Of a DNA stretch of 64,000 bases, positions 16,433 to 24,358 are shown one piece after another. Location: contig NZ_CP120849.1 of assembly GCF_029581355.1 (NCBI RefSeq), forward strand, positions 4,992,501 to 5,056,500, in the 5' to 3' direction. Every line of letters begins with the position of its first letter. The stretch's first letter is position 1. A program made the translations under genes and the position numbers. The notes under the pieces are model-generated. The model ran no database searches and was not told where the DNA came from. It worked only from the letters and a program-made list of their open reading frames with translations. The DNA comes from Parabacteroides chongii (GTDB lineage: Bacteria > Bacteroidota > Bacteroidia > Bacteroidales > Tannerellaceae).

Positions 16433-18130
16433 TTAGTCTAACGGATTAAATGTTCCTCCACTCCAACCTTGTGTCTGCTCCATCTTGGAATTCGTTTCTA
16501 AATATTTATTCGGAATAGCATAGAAATAATAATTGTCTTTAAAATCAATTGCAAATTTCTTATCCAAAATAACCAATGAATCCTTAAAATAGGCCGCATA
16601 ATTATTTTCAAAATCAATGGTGTCTTTCATTGTATTGAACTCACTTTCTGCAATCTTCAGTTTTGGTAAAATACCATGACGAACTTTCCCATTCAACTCC
16701 GTAGCAAACAGACGTCTACGCCGTAAATCCCAATAACGTTTCCCTTCGAATGCTAACTCTAGTTTTCTTTCCAGCATAACCGCATCAATCATCTGCTCAC
16801 CGGATAAGCCTTTCTTCAAGCCATACATCCCGTCATTTCCTGCCAATATACCTGCCCGCTCCCTAATTATTTTCAGAATATCGTATGCCTCGTCCACATT
16901 CCCCATCACAGCTGCACACTCTGCAAAATTCAACAATACTTCCGCATAACGTATCTCAATCCAATCAGTGCTGCTTCTTTCCGTATAATAAGGTGTATAA
17001 CTGGGATCAACGGCTTTTCTACAATAAAAACCGGTCTGTGTCGGATAATTAAGTTCTGCACCCGCATACGTCCACTGCCTTCTACCAATTTTGCCACTCA
17101 GTTCCCACAAACAACTATTATATGCAACCGTTACCCTAAAACGGGGATCCCGGTTCTTCCAATACAAAACAGGATCATAATCCGCCGATTCTGTAATAGG
17201 TACACCTGTGACCATCGGATAAGATTCGACCATCTCAAGTGTAGGATGATTCTGTCCTGTACGGTTCTGTGCTTCGGACAAAGGCCGGGATGCGGCATTC
17301 CAGGCATTTGTTACACCGGGCTCCTGATACCTGCGTCCCCAGACAACTTCCTTGTTCATTTCGTCATACCATATATTTTCATAATCAGTATATAACCCGT
17401 AACCATTTTCAGCCAACTCTTCTTTTGCCTGTTTATTTACTTTATAGGCTGTTTCCCAACGATCCATCAGATTATCAGGATTGAATTGAGGACTGGCATA
17501 ATAAAGTAATATCCTGGCCTTTAATGCCAGTGCAGCAGCTTTCGTTGCTCTTCCAACATTATCTCCTGTCCAACTCCAAGGCAAATTAGCATATGCATAA
17601 TCCAAATCCTGCAATATGATATCGATACAGTCAGAAGTCTTATTTCGCGACACCAACAAATCATCCGTCAATTTTTGAGGCAGCAAAAGCATCGGAACCC
17701 CTCCATACACTCGAACCATCTCAAAATATCTCCATGCGCGCAGGACAGAAGCCTGAGCCTTTAAACTTGTAGATGTTTCTGCATCTATCGCCAAATTATC
17801 CTCTAATTTTTCAAACAACAAATTTATATTACGGATATCTTCGTAATACCAATGGTCTATCGAAGCAATAGTCAATTGTCCGTACAAGACATCGGTTTCT
17901 CCTTCTGCTTCATCGGAATAGGATGAATAATAAATCCTATTACTCTCCTCTTCCCCTGCCCATTTGGGCAAATTTTTCGCATACAATTGATTCAGGTAAG
18001 CCGTAGCATAATTGGCATCACTCCACACTTGGTCATCTGTTACCGATGATAAATCTTTTTTATTAAGGATATCCGAACAGCCCATGCTGACGGTCAATAA
18101 GGATCCAAATAACAAATATTTAATATTCAT
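16433..18130 (-). CDS. SusD-like outer-membrane glycan-binding lipoprotein (module 1)
   Basis: A 565-residue RagB/SusD family protein with lipobox SMGC (Cys18). It shows the usual SusD pattern: the N-terminal ATAYLNQLYAKN helix, the TPR-like SLKAQASVLRAWRYFEMVRVYG segment near residue 130, and the C-terminal RKLELAFEGKRYWDLRRR motif near residue 460. SusD proteins cap the SusC channel from outside and bind glycan. It starts 19 bases after susC, so the two are co-transcribed. A strong stem-loop separates it from the acetyltransferase and GH89 genes. The ligand is not readable from sequence; the neighbours point to an amino-sugar-rich host glycan. Confidence 0.95.
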   Translation of the reverse strand: MNIKYLLFGSLLTVSMGCSDILNKKDLSSVTDDQVWSDANYATAYLNQLYAKNLPKWAGEEESNRIYYSSYSDEAEGETDVLYGQLTIASIDHWYYEDIRNINLLFEKLEDNLAIDAETSTSLKAQASVLRAWRYFEMVRVYGGVPMLLLPQKLTDDLLVSRNKTSDCIDIILQDLDYAYANLPWSWTGDNVGRATKAAALALKARILLYYASPQFNPDNLMDRWETAYKVNKQAKEELAENGYGLYTDYENIWYDEMNKEVVWGRRYQEPGVTNAWNAASRPLSEAQNRTGQNHPTLEMVESYPMVTGVPITESADYDPVLYWKNRDPRFRVTVAYNSCLWELSGKIGRRQWTYAGAELNYPTQTGFYCRKAVDPSYTPYYTERSSTDWIEIRYAEVLLNFAECAAVMGNVDEAYDILKIIRERAGILAGNDGMYGLKKGLSGEQMIDAVMLERKLELAFEGKRYWDLRRRRLFATELNGKVRHGILPKLKIAESEFNTMKDTIDFENNYAAYFKDSLVILDKKFAIDFKDNYYFYAIPNKYLETNSKMEQTQGWSGGTFNPLD

Positions 18131-18149
18131 AATACTATACGTTTATATG

Positions 18150-21100
18150 TTAGAAACTAAGATTCACTCCAAAAGAATAACTTTTCATCAAAGGATAATT
18201 CCTGATTCCTGCATTTTCAGGATCAAAATATTTCAACTTATTCTGTAATAAGCATAAATTATTACCTGTCAGGAAAAACTTTAGCTGGGCCACTCCCCAT
18301 TTATCCAAGAGGCTCTTAGGCAAAGCATACGACAGATTTACATTTTTCAAACGCATGAACGAACCGTCACGAACCCAAAAGGTAGATTGTACAGTAGCAG
18401 CATTGCGAGTAGCACGAGGGAAAGAGGCATTTATATTCTCCGGAGTCCAATGGTCTGTCCAATAATTGAAGTTAGTTTCTTCCGGACGTCCTTGTGTTGT
18501 TCTCATATCAATCATTATATCATTTCCGGCAACTCCCTGTAAGAATATATCCAATGAAAATCCTTTCCATGAACCTCCCAGAGAAATTCCATAATTCAAA
18601 GGGGGTGTCGTATGATTAATAATCCAGTCCTGGTCATACTCATCGATTACACCATCCGGATCATCACTATTAGCACCTCGCAAATCTTTATAATTCAACA
18701 TTCCTAATTCCGGTTTCTGCCCTAATATGGTATACCCTTCCGGTAATGCGTCCAGTTCTTCCTGCGTCCGGATAATACCGGTTGCGATATACCCCATCTT
18801 TCGGTCCGAGCTATAACCTATTTCAGATTTATAGGAACGAAGATTTTCCGCTTCGTCTTTCTCTATCACTTTATTGACAGCATACCCTAAATTTCCCTTT
18901 ATATAATATTTGAAATCTTTCCCGATTTTATCATTATAGCCTAATTCAACTTCAAATCCTTTTGCATTTATTACAGCATAATTCTCCGAAGGCATTTTAG
19001 CTCCGAAAGTAGCAGGAATACTTGCCGCACGGTCACCGAGAATGTCATAAGTATGCCGATAAAAAGCATCTGCCGTTAACGACAATCTATTATCCAACAC
19101 ATTCAAGTCAATACCCAAATTGTATGTCAAAGACTTCTCCCAGGTTACATCTATATTCGGTATTACATCAGTCGCGATACCATCACTCAATGAGCCGAAA
19201 TAAGCTCCGTTTGTAAAATTATAACGCTGCATCCATTGCCAGCCGGCTACTGCATTTTTATCAGCCAATACAATCCGGTCGTTCCCCAATAAACCGATAG
19301 AAGTTCTCAATTTAAGATAATTGATAAACTTCACATTGTCTTTGAAGAATTTCTCTTCAGAGACCCTCCAGGCCAATGATGCAGAAGGGAAAAATCCCCA
19401 TCGATTTTTAGGAGCAAAATTGACAGACCCATCATAACGGAAAGATGCTTCAATTAAATATTTATCATCATAACCATAATTCAAACGACCAATATAAGAA
19501 ATGCGTCCGGTTTCTTCCCCCTTACCATCTACCGTTGAATTCTTAGAATCCGAGTTACCTGCAAACAATTGATCGATAGCCGATGAAAGGAAATAGTTCC
19601 TTTGCCCGTTAAACCAGTCTACCGTCCCTTCCGACTGTTCATAGACAAACAAAGCTCCAACATCATGTTTTCCGAACTTATTGGCATAAGTAACATATCC
19701 GTTCAATTGATAGCTATCCTGATTATCATATTTTTCCAAAAGGAAATCACCGTCATTTCTCACTTTTACAGACGAAACGACATCCGTTATAATATGATTA
19801 TGTCCTCCCGTCGTCTGATATTCATACATGGAATACGGACGGCTGAACTGTTTTACAAAAGTATGCCTGTTATACTTATTGAATAAAAGTTTCAAGCTTA
19901 GCCCTTTTACAAAAGGTACATTATATTGCAATGCTATATTAGCTTCATAGTTCGAATACTTTTTTCTGTTGTATCCGGCATGATCTTCTAAATTTTCCAG
20001 AGGATGGAATTCATTAAATGTTCCGACAGGCCGGCCATCGATATAAGGGGGAACTTGTCCTGTACGGAAAAGTAAGCCATTGAACAAATCATACATAGTA
20101 TCATTATCCTTATCGTACTTCCAATAAGGTTTATGATCATTCCGGATATCCATATTAATATTTAAAGTGGCAATCAAATCTTTTGTAATATTAGCCTCCA
20201 AATTACTCCTAAGGTTATATTTCTTAAAACTCAGATTCTTTAAAGAACCCGTTTCGTAATAATAATTACCTCCTATAAAATATCGTACACGATCATTTCC
20301 GCCACTTACATTTATAGAATGTCTTGTCAACAACGGTTGTTTCCATGCTTCATCCAACCAATTATAACTGTTCTTTTTAAAATATTCAAGTTCATCATCC
20401 GTATAGAACCGCATATCTGAAGGATCTACATTTTCTACCCTCAAATAATCATTAATTAAAACAGCCTGATCATATGCATTTTGTGTTTCGGGAATCATGG
20501 TTGCATCCGATAAACCGATAGATCCGGTATAAGAGATCACAGGTTTACCGATCTGTCCTTTTCTAGTTGTAACCAAAATGACACCGTTAGCGGCACGGGC
20601 TCCATAAATAGCAGCAGAAGCTCCGTCTTTCAAGACCGAAACATTTTCTACTTCGCTAGCATCCAAACCATCGAAAGCAAACTTATCCCTGATAATCCCA
20701 TCGATCACATACAAAGGTTCCGTATCGTTCCAGGTACCTTTGGCCCGTACCGTCATATCAGAACCTGCCCCCGGTTTTCCTCCCGATTGAGTAGATAATA
20801 CACCTGCAATTTTACCGACAAGGGCATTCGATAAACTTGATGCAGGAACATTCTGTATTTCATCCGTACTAACAGAAGAGATCGATCCTGTTAAATTCAC
20901 TTTCTTCTGTATTCCGTAGCCGACAACAACCACTTCATCCAGAACTTGTGTATCCTCACGTAAAGTGATATTAAAATCTGTCTGATCCTTTATTTTGATC
21001 TCCTGTGTCAAATATCCTATATAAGAGATTTGCAGCATAGAGTTTGCAGAAACCTCCAACGAGAATTTACCATCAAGGTCCGTAATCGTACCATTTGTCG

Positions 21101-21563
21101 TACCTTTATCTGACACACTGGCTCCAATAATAGGCATCCCCTGAGTATCTTTTATCACGCCTGAGACTGTTTTTTTTTGCTGTTGCACAGATGTTGTATC
21201 CTCATTTTTAGGCATAATCACAATTTGTTTTCCATTTACCTTAAACTCACAATTGGGTAAAATAGAAAGAAGTATATTCGATACAGTTTGATTATCCGCA
21301 TTTAGAGATATAAAACTATTCACATTAATCGTTTTATCATTATAAAAAAATGTATACTCACTCTTTTTCTCTATATGCTTCAAAGCTTCTTTTACAGTTA
21401 CATTCTCTACTTTCAAACTGATTTTTGCCGTCTGGGCATTCGATTCCACTGCCGAAACTTCCAAGAGGACTACGGTTAACAAAGCCAACGTTAATTTCAT
21501 AACCCGAAAGTTTTTTTGTGTTAAGAAAGGACACAATAATCCCTTCCTCCAATTTTTATTCAT
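18150..21563 (-). CDS. SusC-like TonB-dependent transporter with STN signalling domain (module 1)
   Basis: A 1137-residue outer-membrane transporter. After an N-terminal extension and signal peptide (LTLALLTVVLLEVSA) comes an STN domain (about residues 46-100, VKEALKHIEKKSEYTFFY), the domain through which such receptors signal to a FecR anti-sigma factor. A carboxypeptidase-like regulatory domain (about 130-210, GVIKDTQGMPIIGASV), the SusC plug with VVVGYGIQKKVNLTGS, and the beta-barrel to the C-terminal YSFGVNLSF follow. It imports oligosaccharides bound by SusD into the periplasm using TonB energy. The STN domain and the FecR/ECF genes directly upstream make trans-envelope regulation likely. 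A probable antisense RNA lies opposite its start codon. Confidence 0.95.
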   Translation of the reverse strand: MNKNWRKGLLCPFLTQKNFRVMKLTLALLTVVLLEVSAVESNAQTAKISLKVENVTVKEALKHIEKKSEYTFFYNDKTINVNSFISLNADNQTVSNILLSILPNCEFKVNGKQIVIMPKNEDTTSVQQQKKTVSGVIKDTQGMPIIGASVSDKGTTNGTITDLDGKFSLEVSANSMLQISYIGYLTQEIKIKDQTDFNITLREDTQVLDEVVVVGYGIQKKVNLTGSISSVSTDEIQNVPASSLSNALVGKIAGVLSTQSGGKPGAGSDMTVRAKGTWNDTEPLYVIDGIIRDKFAFDGLDASEVENVSVLKDGASAAIYGARAANGVILVTTRKGQIGKPVISYTGSIGLSDATMIPETQNAYDQAVLINDYLRVENVDPSDMRFYTDDELEYFKKNSYNWLDEAWKQPLLTRHSINVSGGNDRVRYFIGGNYYYETGSLKNLSFKKYNLRSNLEANITKDLIATLNINMDIRNDHKPYWKYDKDNDTMYDLFNGLLFRTGQVPPYIDGRPVGTFNEFHPLENLEDHAGYNRKKYSNYEANIALQYNVPFVKGLSLKLLFNKYNRHTFVKQFSRPYSMYEYQTTGGHNHIITDVVSSVKVRNDGDFLLEKYDNQDSYQLNGYVTYANKFGKHDVGALFVYEQSEGTVDWFNGQRNYFLSSAIDQLFAGNSDSKNSTVDGKGEETGRISYIGRLNYGYDDKYLIEASFRYDGSVNFAPKNRWGFFPSASLAWRVSEEKFFKDNVKFINYLKLRTSIGLLGNDRIVLADKNAVAGWQWMQRYNFTNGAYFGSLSDGIATDVIPNIDVTWEKSLTYNLGIDLNVLDNRLSLTADAFYRHTYDILGDRAASIPATFGAKMPSENYAVINAKGFEVELGYNDKIGKDFKYYIKGNLGYAVNKVIEKDEAENLRSYKSEIGYSSDRKMGYIATGIIRTQEELDALPEGYTILGQKPELGMLNYKDLRGANSDDPDGVIDEYDQDWIINHTTPPLNYGISLGGSWKGFSLDIFLQGVAGNDIMIDMRTTQGRPEETNFNYWTDHWTPENINASFPRATRNAATVQSTFWVRDGSFMRLKNVNLSYALPKSLLDKWGVAQLKFFLTGNNLCLLQNKLKYFDPENAGIRNYPLMKSYSFGVNLSF

Positions 21564-21576
21564 ATTTTTACATGGA

Positions 21577-21676
21577 TTTTTAAGTTAGACATTTAATCCC
21601 ATTCCCTGCCAAGAGATGTGATTGTTTAATTGAAATCTATGGAATAGGTGAGTGTTCCCGCACCCACCTATTTTTC
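21577..21676 (+). ncRNA. Putative cis-antisense sRNA opposite the susC leader (DonS-like)
   Basis: On the plus strand, ATAGGTG-a-GTG (21644-21654) pairs with CAC-c-CACCTAT (21661-21671) and is followed by TTTTTCTATTTC, an intrinsic terminator. No plus-strand gene lies upstream. A TATTTTTA (21563-21570; 7 of 8 to TAnnTTTG, no clear -33) overlies the susC start codon and could start a transcript of about 100 nt antisense to the susC leader. DonS-type RNAs repress FecR/ECF-linked PULs from this same position in Bacteroides. The same layout is seen at 41070-41166. Confidence 0.5.
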
Positions 21677-21725
21677 TATTTCTTATGTATCAGGCTTCAT
21701 ATTTCTATTATTTTTAAGGTTAATA

Positions 21726-22736
21726 CTATTTTATCGGAGTTATATAAGCTTTTTCACCCTCTATCCGGTACCTGATAGGAGCAATAAAACTCATTGCCTT
21801 CAATATCTCCTCTATATTTTCCTGCCGTATGGTAAACGACATTTGTGTTGATTGAGCGAATTTTTCAGGACAGACAATCTCTATATTATACCATCCCTCC
21901 ATACTGATCAGAATATCCGATAAACGGGTATTATCAAACACCAGGCGATCTTTAATCCAGTCAGCATACAAACTGGCATTAACCGGTTTCACAGAAGATA
22001 TATGGTTTGTCTTTTCATATTCAAAGACTTCATCCGGTTTCAGAAAAATGTCCTTATCCATGCCTGTACCCGTTATTTTTACACTCCCCGTCAACAAAGC
22101 TGTTTCAATACTTTCATGAGAAGAATAAGCGGATACATTAAAACTTGTTCCTAAAACCTCTATGTCGATATCACCAGTCCGGACAATAAACGGTCTTTCC
22201 GTATTCTTCACTACTTCAAAATAAGCCCCACCATTCAAATTGACCGTACGTTTCTCTCCTGCAAATTGTTCCGGATAACTAAGACTACTTTCTGAGTTTA
22301 ACCAGACAATGGTACCATCGGGTAAAGAAAATTTGCCTTTACTTCCTTTTGCTGTAATCAACTGATTCCTAACTAACAGTTCCGGCTGGGATGATCTATT
22401 AGAGAAACCGAACCAATATCCCATTCCTAAAAGAAACAGAAAAACAGCAGCTATCTGATACCAGCGTACAAAAGGAGCTCCAACCTTTTTCACCGGCTGT
22501 CGGCCCTGTACGCTCATAATTCGTGACTTCAAACGTTCCAAAGCAATGTCGACCTCTAATTCATCTGTAGTTGCCGCATTACATGAAATCCACAAATCAC
22601 GTGTATCTGTAAAGTTTTCACGATTTTCATCAGATTGTTTCAACCAGTGAAGAAGCAATATTTTCTCCTCCAGTGTTGCTGAACCATCCAAATAGCGGAT
22701 TATAATTAGATTTATATCAGTTGTATTTGTTTCCAT
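21726..22736 (-). CDS. FecR-like anti-sigma factor (module 1)
   Basis: A 336-residue inner-membrane regulator. The N-terminal cytoplasmic part (about 1-88) should bind the sigma factor and carries the DUF4880-like segment LHWLKQSDENRENF...LW. One membrane segment (about residues 91-111) is followed by the periplasmic FecR domain with GSKGKFSLPDGTIVWLNSESSLSYP, FEV..TERPFIV and LGTSFNVSAY, and a C-terminal DUF4974-like STN-interacting region. It relays binding of glycan at the STN-type SusC to the ECF sigma factor. It sits between the sigma gene, 86 bases upstream, and susC, the classic order for host-glycan PULs in Bacteroides. Confidence 0.95.
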   Translation of the reverse strand: METNTTDINLIIIRYLDGSATLEEKILLLHWLKQSDENRENFTDTRDLWISCNAATTDELEVDIALERLKSRIMSVQGRQPVKKVGAPFVRWYQIAAVFLFLLGMGYWFGFSNRSSQPELLVRNQLITAKGSKGKFSLPDGTIVWLNSESSLSYPEQFAGEKRTVNLNGGAYFEVVKNTERPFIVRTGDIDIEVLGTSFNVSAYSSHESIETALLTGSVKITGTGMDKDIFLKPDEVFEYEKTNHISSVKPVNASLYADWIKDRLVFDNTRLSDILISMEGWYNIEIVCPEKFAQSTQMSFTIRQENIEEILKAMSFIAPIRYRIEGEKAYITPIK

Positions 22737-22822
22737 ATCTCAATCTTCTACTAGTAATACAAAAAAAGAGAAGTTTGCCCTACCTCTACTAGTGCATTTT
22801 TTTCAAACAAAAATATTTTTTC

Positions 22823-23401
22823 TTAATAACCCTCGTAAAGAAAAAATAATAAAGTGATTAAACCTTCCTCCGTTAAATGTTTTTTCAAACCGAACAATGC
22901 CTTACTAATCTGTTTCTCAACAGCTTTTACCGTGATACCTAACTGTTCGGCTATCTCTTTATTTTTTAAACCATAAGAACGACTTAACGTAAATATTTTT
23001 TTACACTGGGAAGGGAGTGTATCTACATAAGCAATGATTTCGGCTTCCAGTTCTTTCAATATAAGACTTTGTTCTGAGTTCTCAATATATGATGCCAGAT
23101 ATTGATCCAAGATCTCCTGTTCATTTTCTTTATCCAATGAAAATTCTTTATTCTGGTATTTCTTGTTGAGCACATTCAATGAACGGTTATAGACCGATTT
23201 AAATAAGTACGACTTCACAGCCCCATCAAATTCAATCATATCTCTTCTGGACCATAACTCAAAAAAAGTATCCTGTACAATATCTTCCGCCAGCTCCATA
23301 TCATTGACAAAACGGAATGCATAAGCCCTCAACGGTTTGTAGAAACGTTTGAACAACGATTCCAAAGCGGTTAATTCATAAATATGCTTTTCTGAAACCA
23401 T
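22823..23401 (-). CDS. ECF RNA polymerase sigma factor (module 1)
   Basis: A 192-residue extracytoplasmic-function sigma factor. Region 2 spans about residues 14-77 (YAFRFVNDMELAEDIVQDTFFELWSRR, the -10-recognition helix). Region 4 spans about 128-180 (LPSQCKKIFTLSRSYGLKNKEIAEQL...VEKQISKALFGLKKHL, with the helix-turn-helix). No region 3 is present, as expected. It should direct transcription of the linked susC operon when released by the FecR partner encoded next. Unlike in module 3, sigma and anti-sigma are collinear here. The stop of the upstream regulator gene is only 11 bases before its start, so the two are probably co-transcribed. Confidence 0.95.
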   Translation of the reverse strand: MVSEKHIYELTALESLFKRFYKPLRAYAFRFVNDMELAEDIVQDTFFELWSRRDMIEFDGAVKSYLFKSVYNRSLNVLNKKYQNKEFSLDKENEQEILDQYLASYIENSEQSLILKELEAEIIAYVDTLPSQCKKIFTLSRSYGLKNKEIAEQLGITVKAVEKQISKALFGLKKHLTEEGLITLLFFLYEGY

Positions 23402-23412
23402 ACTAAAGCCAA

Positions 23413-23892
23413 TTAGTTTATCGGGTCCCCTCCTCCATACAACCTTCTTGCTTCAGCAAAAAGATCGACAACAACCTCTTGCTTTCCTTTCTTCTTTTGG
23501 GAATACTTCTTTACTTCCGGAACATCAATCAAGCTTGTATATCCATGTACTTTGATTAAACTTCCTCCTTGTATTTTGGTCACAGAGATCAGATGCATAG
23601 CTTCCAGTTTGCGGATCAAACGATTGATCGAACCGATATTGATACCGGACATATCCGCTAATTGCTGTTGTGTTCCAACATACTCGCCCCTTTTACACGG
23701 CACTTTCCGTCCGTTTAAATTGGCACAACCATCAGCAAAAAAACAAATGTCGAACAACAACAAATGAAGCTGTCCCAACTGACGGGTAGCTGGATTTTTT
23801 ATCAAATTCAGTGTATACCGTGGAATTTTCACATAAGACAATCCCATTAAATCGATAGCCTGATTCTCATTGACTGACCGGAACTCATTCAT
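23413..23892 (-). CDS. Winged-helix DNA-binding regulator upstream of the sigma factor
   Basis: A 159-residue protein using the ATG at 23892 (a GTG 21 bases upstream, at 23913, is also in frame). The middle part holds a helix-turn-helix, QQQLADMSGINIGSINRLIRKLE, followed by a wing-like strand pair (HLISVTKIQGGSLIKVHGY). Two cysteines precede it (CFFADGCANL), and the tail is lysine-rich. It resembles wHTH regulators found next to PUL sigma factors in Bacteroidales; no family name is certain. It starts the transcription unit that continues into the ECF sigma gene. Three copies of a CGATGTAA motif lie in its upstream region and could be its own operator. Confidence 0.55.
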   Translation of the reverse strand: MNEFRSVNENQAIDLMGLSYVKIPRYTLNLIKNPATRQLGQLHLLLFDICFFADGCANLNGRKVPCKRGEYVGTQQQLADMSGINIGSINRLIRKLEAMHLISVTKIQGGSLIKVHGYTSLIDVPEVKKYSQKKKGKQEVVVDLFAEARRLYGGGDPIN

Positions 23893-24252
23893 AGCATCTA
23901 ATTTATTTAACACATATTACGATGTAATATCCGATGTAAAGGTGCAATCCTTATTCATGCTTAATCTATTGTCAGTAAACATCTTATACAAGTGATTGAC
24001 AGTAACTATATTTCTATCCGATGTAAGCCATGCGATTCCTTATATTATACATAATAAATAACTAAAAAAATAAAATATAAAGCTTTCTGCATTTTTTGAA
24101 AAAAATAGAATATGTATCCTTTAAATCAATTGTAAAGATATAAAACGCATTACAATTATGGCACTGTTTATCTGATTATTTTTCATTTCATGCCAGTCCT
24201 TATTCTCATGATGACATTGTATTCACGATCTGCATGTATTAAACACTCGAAA
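23893..24252. promoter_or_regulatory. Regulator upstream region with repeated TATCCGATGTAA sites
   Basis: This 360-base AT-rich stretch has no ORF. The 12-mer TATCCGATGTAA occurs exactly at 23928-23939 and 24015-24026, and a third CGATGTAA (23920-23927) lies within the palindrome-like ATTACGATGTAAT. These could be operators for the wHTH regulator that starts at 23892. No clear TAnnTTTG element was found. Confidence 0.5.
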
Positions 24253-24290
24253 AAAATAAGGGACTTTTGAATTCAAAAGTCCCTTATTTT
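24253..24290. terminator. 38-bp perfect palindrome, bidirectional terminator
   Basis: A perfect dyad centred on GAATTC, with GGGACTTTTGAATTCAAAAGTCCC (24261-24284 core) flanked by AAGG and TATTTT arms. Both strands end in T-rich runs, so it can terminate in either direction. It lies between the GH2 gene's 3' end and the regulator's upstream region. Confidence 0.7.
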
Positions 24291-24292
24291 GT

Positions 24293-24338
24293 AATTAAAA
24301 GTCCTGTCTTAACATTTCAAAAGACCGGACCTTTTTTT
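24293..24338 (-). terminator. Terminator after the module-2 GH2 gene
   Basis: GTCC-N-GTCTT and AAGAC-N-GGAC arms (24301-24330) with one internal mismatch; T-rich runs on both sides. It lies 20 to 60 bases downstream of the GH2 stop and backs up the palindrome at 24253-24290. Confidence 0.6.
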
Positions 24339-24358
24339 CAGGTATCATAGATCTATCT

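Noticed and set aside
21612..21625. GATGTGATTG resembling the dispersed repeat end
   Set aside because: Only a 10-base match with no other repeat sequence around it; likely chance.
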